From: an uncultured Bacteroidota bacterium
GTDB lineage: Bacteria; Bacteroidota; Bacteroidia; Bacteroidales; CAIWKO01
NCBI GenBank assembly: GCA_937934705.1
Contig: CALGYY010000172.1
Location: 1-42,413, forward strand
Length of the DNA stretch: 42,413 nt
Direction of reading: 5' to 3'
Shown piece by piece: positions 26,025 to 33,888 of the stretch; position 1 is the first letter of the stretch; every line of letters begins with the position of its first letter. Made by a program: the position numbers and the translations under genes. The notes under the pieces were generated by a model. That model was given only the letters and a program-made list of their open reading frames with translations, was not told where the DNA came from and did no database searches.

Positions 26025-26780
26025 ATGTTACTGGAAATCAAAAATCTGCGTGTTTCGGTACATGGCAAGAAGATCATCAAGGGTTTAAACCTGAAGGTGA
26101 ATGCCGGTGAGGTACACGCCATCATGGGTCCCAACGGGACGGGAAAAAGCACCCTGGCAGCAGTGATCGCCGGGCGAGAGATCTTTGAAGTAAACGACGG
26201 GGAGATCATTTATAAGGGGAAAGATCTTTTTGACTTGTCGATTGAGGAGCGTGCAAGGGAAGGGATCTTTCTTGGATTTCAGTACCCGGTAGAGATCCCT
26301 GGTGTAAGCATGACCAATTTCATGAAGACGGCCATTGATGAGATCAGGAAATACCGCGGGCTACCGGCACTAAGTGCAGGCGACTTCCTGAAAATGATGG
26401 AGGAAAAGAAAAAACTGGTAGAGATCCAGTCCAACCTGACGAGCCGCAGCGTAAACCAGGGATTCAGCGGAGGTGAAAAGAAAAGGAATGAGATCTTTCA
26501 GATGGCCATGCTGGAGCCCACACTAGCCATTTTAGATGAAACGGATTCAGGACTCGACATCGACGCACTGAAGATTGTCGCCAACGGGGTGAATAAGCTT
26601 CGCAGGCCCGACAATGCGACCATTGTGATCACACATTATCAGCGCCTGCTGGATTATATCGTCCCCGATTTTGTTCATGTGCTTTATGAGGGGCGCATTG
26701 TAAAATCAGGAGGGAAGGAACTGGCTCTTGAACTTGAAGAAAAAGGCTACGACTGGATCAAAAACGAACTTGACGCCTGA
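26025..26780 (+). CDS. sufC: Fe-S cluster assembly ATPase SufC
   Basis: The 251-residue ABC-type ATPase has Walker A MGPNGTGKST, the SufC-specific signature FSGGEKKRNEI and Walker B LAILDETDSGLDIDAL, with His in ITHYQRLL. SufC is soluble and powers cluster assembly on the SufB-SufC2-SufD scaffold rather than transport. The full length and start agree with the family. It heads the plus-strand sufC-sufD-sufS-sufE unit. sufB, normally next to it, is on the opposite strand 3.5 kb away. Confidence 0.97.
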   Translation: MLLEIKNLRVSVHGKKIIKGLNLKVNAGEVHAIMGPNGTGKSTLAAVIAGREIFEVNDGEIIYKGKDLFDLSIEERAREGIFLGFQYPVEIPGVSMTNFMKTAIDEIRKYRGLPALSAGDFLKMMEEKKKLVEIQSNLTSRSVNQGFSGGEKKRNEIFQMAMLEPTLAILDETDSGLDIDALKIVANGVNKLRRPDNATIVITHYQRLLDYIVPDFVHVLYEGRIVKSGGKELALELEEKGYDWIKNELDA

Positions 26781-26802
26781 TCAGGGCAGTAACAGCAGGA
26801 TT

Positions 26803-28218
26803 ATGAAGAAGCAACCCAGGATCAGACCTCTGAAGGAGAACATGGCGAAACTGCACCGGCAGTTTGCTGAAGAAATCTGCCGTTATGATAGTCCATACCT
26901 AAAGGAATTAAGAGATTCTGCGCTCAGCACATTTATGGAAAAGGGCTTCCCCTCGCATGAACTGGAAGCCTGGCGAAACACTTCGCTGGATGAAGCGCTG
27001 GAACGGGAATATCTGTTTGACTTTGACGTGCAGCAGGAAAAAGCAGATATCAACAGGATTTTCCGCTGCGAGATTCACAACTTTGAAACCTTCCTGTTCA
27101 CCCAACTCAATGGCTGGTATATATACGAAAATGCACCGCTGACTGAGCTCCCCAACGGGGTGATAGCAGGAAGTTTGCGTGAAGCCATGAAGCGCCATCC
27201 TCAGTTATTCGCGGAACATTACGGCCGTTATGCAGACACAGGCAAAAACGGCCTGGTGGCTCTGAATACGGCTTTTGCCATGGACGGAATTTTTATCATG
27301 GTGCCTGACAACACAGAGCTTGAAAAACCGATACAATGGGTGAACATTGTCAATGCGGGGGAGCCGATGTTTCTCCAGCCCCGGCATCTCGTCATATTGG
27401 GAAAGAACAGCAAGCTCACCCTTGTTCATTGTGACGATAGTATACAAAAGGAGAATACGTTCATCAATGCGGTAACTGAAGTATTCACAGGAGAAGGCAG
27501 CACGCTCGACTTTTATAAGCTTCAAAACAAGGATGCAGGATCCAATCTTGTCAATTCCCTTTTCATCCACCAGGAAGGGGGAAGCCGTGTCCAGACGAAC
27601 ACCATAACCCTCAACGGTGGCCTGATACGGAATGATGTACATTCCACCATCGGCGGTTCACAATGTGAAACACTGCTCAATGGTCTCTATCTGGTTGACC
27701 GCAAACAGCATGTCGACAACCAGGTATTTGTGGATCACCTGAAGCCTGAGAATACCTCATCCCAGCTCTACAAAGGGATCGTTGACGATGAGGCGGATGC
27801 GGTGTTCAACGGGCACATTCATGTGGCAAAAGATGCACAGAAAACGGAAGCCTATCAAACCAACCGCAATATTCTGCTGAGTGAGAATGCCAGGGTGACC
27901 ACCAAACCTTTTCTGGAGATTTACGCAGATGATGTGAAGTGTTCGCATGGTGCAACGGTCGGTCAGCTGGATCCGGAAGCGTTGTTTTACCTGCGTTCGC
28001 GCGGGATCTGTGAACGCAATGCCCGTATGTTGCTGATGTATGCATTCGCCGCGGAAGTGGTCGGAAAGATTAATATTGACATCCTTCGCGACCGTATCGA
28101 TCAGATGGTACAGAAGAGACTCAAGGGGGAATTGTCGATATGCGACCAGTGCGTACTGCATTGCAAGGATGAGCGGGACATCGTTTTTGAAATTGACATG
28201 AGCAAGATCCCGTCATGA
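26803..28218 (+). CDS. sufD: Fe-S cluster assembly protein SufD
   Basis: The 471-residue scaffold subunit has an N-terminal helical part (~1-120), a beta-helix core, and the C-terminal KCSHGATVGQLDPEALFYLRSRG segment that defines the SufB/SufD family. SufD pairs with SufB and binds SufC. I preferred the ATG at 26803 over 26728, which would overlap sufC by 53 bases. It ends in an ATGA overlap with sufS, so translation of the two is probably coupled. Confidence 0.95.
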   Translation: MKKQPRIRPLKENMAKLHRQFAEEICRYDSPYLKELRDSALSTFMEKGFPSHELEAWRNTSLDEALEREYLFDFDVQQEKADINRIFRCEIHNFETFLFTQLNGWYIYENAPLTELPNGVIAGSLREAMKRHPQLFAEHYGRYADTGKNGLVALNTAFAMDGIFIMVPDNTELEKPIQWVNIVNAGEPMFLQPRHLVILGKNSKLTLVHCDDSIQKENTFINAVTEVFTGEGSTLDFYKLQNKDAGSNLVNSLFIHQEGGSRVQTNTITLNGGLIRNDVHSTIGGSQCETLLNGLYLVDRKQHVDNQVFVDHLKPENTSSQLYKGIVDDEADAVFNGHIHVAKDAQKTEAYQTNRNILLSENARVTTKPFLEIYADDVKCSHGATVGQLDPEALFYLRSRGICERNARMLLMYAFAAEVVGKINIDILRDRIDQMVQKRLKGELSICDQCVLHCKDERDIVFEIDMSKIPS

Positions 28219-29435
28219 GCTACCGTACAGAACATATCCGCGCACAGTTCCCCATACTGCAGCAGCAGGTGTACGGACAGGCACTTGTGTACTTCGATAA
28301 TGCCGCCACCACACAGAAACCAGGGGTGGTCATCGAAGCGCTGGCTGCTTATTACGAAAAACAAAATGCCAACATTCACCGGGGCGTGCATTATCTCTCG
28401 CAAAAAGCGACCGATGCTTTCGAAGAAACCCGCTCCCTCGTAAAGGACTTCATTCATGCAGAACACCGGCATGAAATCATTTTCACCAGGGGAACCACTG
28501 AATCCATTAACCTCGTGGCATCTTCTTTCCGGAAAGCTTTTCTGAAACCGGGCGACGAAATCATCCTGAGCATGATGGAGCACCATTCCAATATTGTCCC
28601 CTGGCAAATGGCCTGTGAGACCTCAGGGGCAAAGATCCGCGTGATTCCGGTCACAGAAAGCGGATGCCTGGATCTGGACGCTTACCGTGCATTGATCACA
28701 GACAGGACCCGTCTGGTGGCCGTGACCCATGTCAGTAATACACTGGGGACCATCAATCCCATTAAAGAGATCATAGCCACGGCACACCAGCATAACATTC
28801 CGGTTTTGATCGACGGCGCGCAGGCAGTCGCACATCTTAAGGTTGATGTGCAAACCCTCGGATGCGATTTCTATTGCTTTTCCGGACATAAGATGTATGC
28901 TCCCATGGGTGTGGGCGTTCTGTACGGAAAAGAAGGAATACTGAACGCGCTTCCACCTTACCAGGGCGGCGGCGAGATGATCAAAAACGTGAGCTTTGAA
29001 CGTACCACATACAACGAGCTGCCCTTTAAATTCGAAGCAGGAACCCCGAATGTGGGAGATGTGATCGGCCTGGGAAAAGCGATTGAATGGCTGGAGCAAA
29101 CCGGAATAGAAAACATTGCGGCCCACGAACATGAATTGCTGGCCTATGCCACCCGGAAACTGGAAGAATGCGGGGAGATCAGGTTTTTTGGTACTGCTCC
29201 GTTAAAAGCGGCCGTGATATCCTTCCTGATCTCAGACCTGCACCCCTATGATGCGGGCACCATCCTCGACAGGCTCGGCATCGCCATACGCACCGGAAAC
29301 CATTGCACCCAGCCACTGATTGATCACTATGGCATACCCGGAACCATGCGGGCAAGTTTTGCAGCCTACAATACGAAAGAAGAGATTGACCGAATGATGG
29401 AGGCCATCCTGAAAGTTAAACAGATGTTTGCATAA
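28215..29435 (+). CDS. sufS: Cysteine desulfurase SufS
   Basis: This 406-residue PLP enzyme takes sulfur from L-cysteine for Fe-S assembly. YFDNAATTQKP opens the PLP fold. HHSNIVPWQ, ID(G)AQAVAH and SGHKMYAP (PLP-binding Lys226) follow, and the persulfide-forming cysteine is Cys364 in RTGNHCTQP. Both numbers coincide with those of E. coli SufS, which supports the chosen start. The short loop around Cys364 marks a group II enzyme that needs a SufE-type acceptor, and sufE follows 18 bases downstream. Confidence 0.97.
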   Translation: MSYRTEHIRAQFPILQQQVYGQALVYFDNAATTQKPGVVIEALAAYYEKQNANIHRGVHYLSQKATDAFEETRSLVKDFIHAEHRHEIIFTRGTTESINLVASSFRKAFLKPGDEIILSMMEHHSNIVPWQMACETSGAKIRVIPVTESGCLDLDAYRALITDRTRLVAVTHVSNTLGTINPIKEIIATAHQHNIPVLIDGAQAVAHLKVDVQTLGCDFYCFSGHKMYAPMGVGVLYGKEGILNALPPYQGGGEMIKNVSFERTTYNELPFKFEAGTPNVGDVIGLGKAIEWLEQTGIENIAAHEHELLAYATRKLEECGEIRFFGTAPLKAAVISFLISDLHPYDAGTILDRLGIAIRTGNHCTQPLIDHYGIPGTMRASFAAYNTKEEIDRMMEAILKVKQMFA

Positions 29436-29453
29436 ACTGATTCACTGGTGAAG

Positions 29454-29879
29454 ATGAATATCAAAGAAGCAGAAGAGCAGATTATGGAAGAATTCAGTCA
29501 CTTCAGCGACTGGATGGACCGTTACAACTATATCATTGAACTGGGTAAATCACTTCCGGTGATCGACCCTCAATACAAAACAGAGCAATACCTGATCTCC
29601 GGCTGTCAGTCGCAGGTGTGGCTGCATGCCCGATACGAAGAGGGTAAGATTGTCTTCACTGCCGACAGCGATGCCATCATCACCAAAGGCATCGTCAACC
29701 TTCTGATCAGGGTATTGTCAGGACAAAGTCCGGAAGACATTATAAATGCAGATATGAAATATATTGATAGCATCGGGCTCCGGGATCACCTCTCTCCTAC
29801 CCGCTCCAACGGTCTCCTGGCCATGATCAAACAAATGAAACTCTACGCTGTGGTTTTCAAGGCCAGGGAAGGCAGATAG
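29454..29879 (+). CDS. sufE: Sulfur-acceptor protein SufE
   Basis: The 141-residue product stimulates SufS and carries persulfide sulfur to the SufBCD scaffold. The acceptor cysteine is in LISGCQSQVW and is Cys51 when the ATG at 29454 is used, the same number as in E. coli SufE; the upstream GTG at 29448 would shift it. PTRSNGLLAMI near the C-terminus is also typical. It is the last gene of the plus-strand suf unit and converges on sufT with a 29-base gap that shows no clear terminator. Confidence 0.94.
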   Translation: MNIKEAEEQIMEEFSHFSDWMDRYNYIIELGKSLPVIDPQYKTEQYLISGCQSQVWLHARYEEGKIVFTADSDAIITKGIVNLLIRVLSGQSPEDIINADMKYIDSIGLRDHLSPTRSNGLLAMIKQMKLYAVVFKAREGR

Positions 29880-29908
29880 TTCTGCAACTTATGTATTCTC
29901 CCCGCATT

Positions 29909-30217
29909 TCATAACATCCCCAGTTCCAGCTTTGCTTCCGGACTCATCATATCGGGATCCCAGGGAGGTTCAAATGTTAACTCCACGGTAACATCCTCCA
30001 CTCCGGGAATGCCCATAACTGCTGCCCTGACGTCTCCGGGGAGGCTTTCGGCCACAGGACAATTGGGGGAGGTCAGGGTCATTTTAATGTACACCCTGTT
30101 ATCGAGAGAGAGAACGATTTCATAGATCATTCCCAATTCATACACATCCACAGGTATTTCAGGATCAAAAACTGTCTTGATCCTTTCGACGACCTGTTCT
30201 TCGGTAATGGCCTGCAT
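29909..30217 (-). CDS. sufT: SufT/MIP18-family Fe-S maturation factor (DUF59)
   Basis: The 102-residue protein is a single MIP18 (DUF59) domain. FDPEIPVDVYELGMIYEI opens it, and the reactive cysteine sits in TSPNCPVAESLP. VTVELTFEPPWDPDMMS closes the domain. Relatives assist Fe-S cluster delivery, and in suf clusters this gene is named sufT; the related PaaD belongs to phenylacetate oxidation, for which no genes are present here. It lies 27 bases downstream of sufB on the minus strand, which supports the SUF assignment. Confidence 0.9.
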   Translation of the reverse strand: MQAITEEQVVERIKTVFDPEIPVDVYELGMIYEIVLSLDNRVYIKMTLTSPNCPVAESLPGDVRAAVMGIPGVEDVTVELTFEPPWDPDMMSPEAKLELGML

Positions 30218-30244
30218 ATAGCTTTGTTTTGAGGTTTGAAGGGA

Positions 30245-31696
30245 TCAGCCCACACTTCCTTCGAGACTGATGCTCAATAATTTCTGTGCTTCAACGGCAA
30301 ATTCCATGGGGAGTTTATTGAGGACCTCCTTGGCATAACCGTTAACGATCAGGCCGATGGCGCTCTCCTGATCGATCCCGCGCTGTTTACAGTAAAAAAG
30401 CTGATCGTCAGAAATCTTGGAAGTCGTAGCTTCATGCTCAACAATTGCGCTGGTGTTGTCGACCTTGATATACGGATAAGTATGCGCCCCGCATTGATCG
30501 CCCATCAGCAGGCTGTCGCACTGGGAAAAATTGCGTGCATTCTCTGCCTTTTTCGAAACCTTGACCAATCCACGGTAGCTGTTGTTGCTTTTACCGGCCG
30601 AGATCCCTTTTGAAATAATCGTGCTTTTGGTATTCCGGCCCAGATGAAGCATTTTGGTTCCTGTGTCGGCCTGCTGATAATTGTTGGTGACCGCGACGGA
30701 ATAAAATTCACCAATCGAGTTGTCGCCCCGGAGAATACAACTGGGATACTTCCAGGTGATGGCGGATCCGGTTTCAACCTGAGTCCAGGAAATCTTGCTG
30801 TTGTTGCCTTTACATAAGCCCCTTTTGGTCACAAAGTTATAGATACCTCCCTGTCCTTCCTTATTGCCCGGATACCAGTTCTGTACCGTGGAGTATTTAA
30901 TCTCGGCATCTTCCATGGCAATCAGTTCAACCACGGCTGCGTGCAACTGGTTTTCGTCGCGCTGCGGAGCGGTGCAACCTTCCATATAACTCACGTAACT
31001 GTCGTCGTCGGCAATGATCAGGGTTCGCTCAAACTGCCCGGTATTGGCGGCATTAATGCGGAAGTAGGTAGACAGTTCTATCGGACAGCGGACGCCTTTC
31101 GGGATATAGCAGAAAGAACCATCCGTAAAAACGGCTGAATTCAGTGCCGCGAAATAATTGTCTCCCACAGGAACTACCGAGCCCATGTATTTCCTGACCA
31201 TTTCGGGGTGATTGATGATGGCTTCGCTGAGTGAACAAAAAATAATGCCTTTGTCTTCCAGTGTTTTCTGGAAGGTGGTTTTGACAGATACGCTGTCAAT
31301 CACGGCATCCACGGCCACACCGGCAAGGAGCTTCTGTTCGTCGAGTGAAATGCCCAGTTTGTTGAAGGTATCGATCAGCTCAGGATCTACTTCGTCGAGG
31401 CTTGAGAGTTCTTTCTTCTTTTTTGGCGCTGCATAATAAATAATATCCTGAAAATCAATGGGAGGAAAGCTCACATGGGCCCAGTCGGGCATTTTCATTT
31501 CAAGCCATTTGCGGTAAGCCTTCAGGCGGAAATCGAGCATGAACTCAGGCTCGTTCTTTTTCTTTGAAATGAATCGGATGATATCTTCATTCAGCCCTTT
31601 AGGGGCTGTCTCCATTTCAATGTCGGTATAAAAGCCGTACTTATATTCGCTCTGCGTCAGCTCGTTCAGTATGTTGTTGGCATTCTCTTCCATCAT
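30245..31696 (-). CDS. sufB: Fe-S cluster assembly scaffold SufB
   Basis: The 483-residue scaffold subunit shows the expected FCYIPKGVRCPIELSTYFRI, YMEGCTAP, FSQCDSLLMG (Cys393) and IVEHEATTSKIS (Glu422). The 29-residue distance between Cys393 and Glu422 equals that between E. coli Cys405 and Glu434, the residues implicated in cluster building. MMEEN allows a start at 31696 or one codon later. It has its own -7 element and lies 77 bases downstream of murA. Its separation from sufC and its opposite orientation are unusual. Confidence 0.96.
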   Translation of the reverse strand: MMEENANNILNELTQSEYKYGFYTDIEMETAPKGLNEDIIRFISKKKNEPEFMLDFRLKAYRKWLEMKMPDWAHVSFPPIDFQDIIYYAAPKKKKELSSLDEVDPELIDTFNKLGISLDEQKLLAGVAVDAVIDSVSVKTTFQKTLEDKGIIFCSLSEAIINHPEMVRKYMGSVVPVGDNYFAALNSAVFTDGSFCYIPKGVRCPIELSTYFRINAANTGQFERTLIIADDDSYVSYMEGCTAPQRDENQLHAAVVELIAMEDAEIKYSTVQNWYPGNKEGQGGIYNFVTKRGLCKGNNSKISWTQVETGSAITWKYPSCILRGDNSIGEFYSVAVTNNYQQADTGTKMLHLGRNTKSTIISKGISAGKSNNSYRGLVKVSKKAENARNFSQCDSLLMGDQCGAHTYPYIKVDNTSAIVEHEATTSKISDDQLFYCKQRGIDQESAIGLIVNGYAKEVLNKLPMEFAVEAQKLLSISLEGSVG

Positions 31697-31727
31697 GTAT
31701 AATTATTATTCAGTCTTAATAAGAATA

Positions 31728-31735
31728 CAAAAGTA
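31728..31735 (-). promoter_or_regulatory. -7 promoter element of sufB-sufT
   Basis: On the minus strand TACTTTTG matches TAnnTTTG, 31 bases before the sufB start. TTTG at 31748-31751 is only 12 bases further upstream, too close for a standard -33 box. It suggests sufB-sufT can be transcribed apart from murA. Confidence 0.45.
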
Positions 31736-31773
31736 CAAAAAATCCCTCAAACAGAAGGCATTCCGGAAGCCTT

Positions 31774-33078
31774 TTATGTCCTGCTGATCTCAGCACCTAT
31801 GCCCCGCAGCCGGCCGTCGATGTTTTCATATCCGCGGTCAATCTGCTCGATGTTGTGAATGGTGCTTTTTCCTTCAGCCGACAAGGCTGCTATGAGCAGG
31901 GCCACTCCGGCCCGGATATCGGGCGAGGTCATGGTGACCCCCCTGAGGGGATACCGGCGGTCGATCCCGATAATGGTTGCTCTGTGGGGATCGCAAAGGA
32001 TGATCTGGGCCCCCATATCGATGAGCTTATCAACGAAGAACAGGCGTGATTCAAACATTTTCTGGTGAATGAGCACGCTTCCTTTGGCCTGGGTGGCCAC
32101 CACCAGTGCCACACTGATCAGGTCGGGCGTGAAGCCGGGCCAGGGAGCGTCGGCAATGGTCATGATAGATCCATCGATATAGCTGTCAATTTCGTAATGT
32201 TCCTGCTCGGGAATGATCAGATCGTCGCCCTCCATTTCCATTTGTATACCCAGCCTGCGGAAAACCTCCGGGATCATCCCCAGGTGATCAGCTTTCACGC
32301 TTTTTATGCGGATCGAAGAAGCGGTCATGGCTGCCAGACCGATAAAACTTCCGACTTCAATCATATCGGGCAGCAGTTTGTGAGCGGTGCCTTTCAGGCC
32401 GGAAACCCCCTCAATAGTGAGCAGGTTGGATCCCACTCCTGAGATTTTGGCACCCATGCGGCTCAGCATACGGCAAAGCTGGTAAATGTATGGTTCGCAG
32501 GCAGCATTGAAAATCGTGGTCGTACCTTCAGCCAGCACGGCGGCCATGATAATATTGGCCGTACCGGTAACTGAAGCTTCATCCAGCAGCATGTACGCCC
32601 CTTTAAGCTTTTCTGCGTATATGTGATAGATGTTCTCACTGTGGTTATAGCTGAAGATGGCTCCCAGGTTTTGAAACCCCAGGATATGGGTATCAATCCT
32701 GCGCCGCCCGATTTTATCCCCTCCCGGTTTGGGCATCACTGCCTTGCCGTGCCGGGCCAGCAAGGGTCCGATCAGCATGACGGAGCCCCTGAGGGCTGCA
32801 CTCTTTTCCAGGAATTCCGCGGACTCCAGCATCTTCAGGTCGAGAGAACGGGCGCAGAAAGTGTATTCGCCCTTTCCGCCTTTTTTGACGCTCACCCCAA
32901 AATCGATGAGGAGTTCTATCAGCTTGTTCACATCACGGATATCCGGAACGTTGGTTATCTGAACCTCGTCATCAGTCAGGAGAGTGGCGCAGATCACCTG
33001 AAGAGCCTCATTCTTGGCTCCCTGTGGTGTGATGCTTCCGCTGAGTTTGCGGCCGCCGGTAATTTCAAATGTGTTCAT
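31774..33078 (-). CDS. murA: UDP-N-acetylglucosamine 1-carboxyvinyltransferase, Asp-type active site
   Basis: The 434-residue enzyme performs the first committed step of peptidoglycan synthesis, transfer of enolpyruvate from PEP to UDP-GlcNAc. AKNEAL gives the catalytic Lys22. PKPGGDKIGRRRIDTH corresponds to the PGGCAIGARPVDLH loop of E. coli MurA, so Asp121 replaces Cys115 while the following Arg is kept. Cys115 is the residue alkylated by fosfomycin, and Asp-type enzymes in other bacteria are insensitive. I start at MNTFEITGG (33078) rather than 33096. The gene follows the DUF4290 gene by 25 bases and shares its promoter. Confidence 0.95.
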   Translation of the reverse strand: MNTFEITGGRKLSGSITPQGAKNEALQVICATLLTDDEVQITNVPDIRDVNKLIELLIDFGVSVKKGGKGEYTFCARSLDLKMLESAEFLEKSAALRGSVMLIGPLLARHGKAVMPKPGGDKIGRRRIDTHILGFQNLGAIFSYNHSENIYHIYAEKLKGAYMLLDEASVTGTANIIMAAVLAEGTTTIFNAACEPYIYQLCRMLSRMGAKISGVGSNLLTIEGVSGLKGTAHKLLPDMIEVGSFIGLAAMTASSIRIKSVKADHLGMIPEVFRRLGIQMEMEGDDLIIPEQEHYEIDSYIDGSIMTIADAPWPGFTPDLISVALVVATQAKGSVLIHQKMFESRLFFVDKLIDMGAQIILCDPHRATIIGIDRRYPLRGVTMTSPDIRAGVALLIAALSAEGKSTIHNIEQIDRGYENIDGRLRGIGAEISRT

Positions 33079-33103
33079 GCTGTCAGGATGAAGCACGCCG
33101 GCA

Positions 33104-33769
33104 TTAACCCTGCTGCTTCCTTTGCTTTTTCCTGTTGAAGTTCCCGTAATTCTTCTGGTTGTTCTGTTTCCCCTGCCCCCCGTGCTTTTTCTTCTTATTG
33201 TTCATACTGAGGTTCCGCTGAGGCAGATCAACAATGGTTTCCAGACGTGTATCCTCAGACAATTCCAGTTTGCCGTCCGACATCATCGAAAGGTGTTTAC
33301 CAATCAGGTCATCCTGCACGCTCTCACGGTTCCAGCTCAGGTACATTTTCTTCAGATGATTGGCTATGTAACGTGTCAGCGTTTCCTTCTCCGGACCCTC
33401 CTCATAGGCAATGGTCTTCTCAATCATGGCCTCTACACTTTTACCATACTGCCTGTATTTTATACTGGTGTGCGGATAGGATGGCTTGTTCATTTTGATT
33501 TCCCCGTCCGGGGGTTCAGGTTTTGGATACGGGGAATCCACATCCAGCTGATATCCTGAAATAATGTAAAGGTGATCCCAGAGCTTCTGTTTATAATCTC
33601 CCCCCTCTCTCTGGGCATTGGTAAGCTGACCCATGACCATGACGATCTGTCTCGCTGCACGGGTTCTCTTCTCCCTGTCTTCAATGGTCATGGCATATTC
33701 GATCATTTTGTGAACAAGACGACCATATTCCGGAATGTTAAGCTGCTGACGCGTGGTGTTGTATTCCAT
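33104..33769 (-). CDS. DUF4290 protein
   Basis: The 221-residue protein starts MEYNTTRQQLNIPEYGRLVH, matching the usual beginning of DUF4290 proteins; I therefore prefer 33769 over the ATG at 33802, which would add 11 atypical residues. The first ~180 residues are mostly helical, with KLWDHLYIISGYQLDVDSP in the middle. The last ~35 residues are very rich in Lys, Gln, Asn and Gly, suggesting a disordered nucleic-acid-binding tail. The function is unknown. It sits directly upstream of murA, an arrangement I recall from other Bacteroidota. Confidence 0.88.
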   Translation of the reverse strand: MEYNTTRQQLNIPEYGRLVHKMIEYAMTIEDREKRTRAARQIVMVMGQLTNAQREGGDYKQKLWDHLYIISGYQLDVDSPYPKPEPPDGEIKMNKPSYPHTSIKYRQYGKSVEAMIEKTIAYEEGPEKETLTRYIANHLKKMYLSWNRESVQDDLIGKHLSMMSDGKLELSEDTRLETIVDLPQRNLSMNNKKKKHGGQGKQNNQKNYGNFNRKKQRKQQG

Positions 33770-33849
33770 AAAGTTTCTGATTGCTGTTGATGCGGTGATC
33801 ATACCGGCCTCACATCGGATGATTGCCGGGTTTAACGGATTTTACGGTG

Positions 33850-33880
33850 CAAAGGTAGTGATATTTCAATTCCACACAAT
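33850..33880 (-). promoter_or_regulatory. Promoter of the DUF4290-murA unit
   Basis: On the minus strand TACCTTTG (33850-33857) matches the -7 element exactly, and ATTG (33877-33880) lies 19 bases upstream as a -33 element. The 5' leader would be about 75 bases if translation begins at 33769. Confidence 0.55.
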
Positions 33881-33888
33881 ACAAGCTG

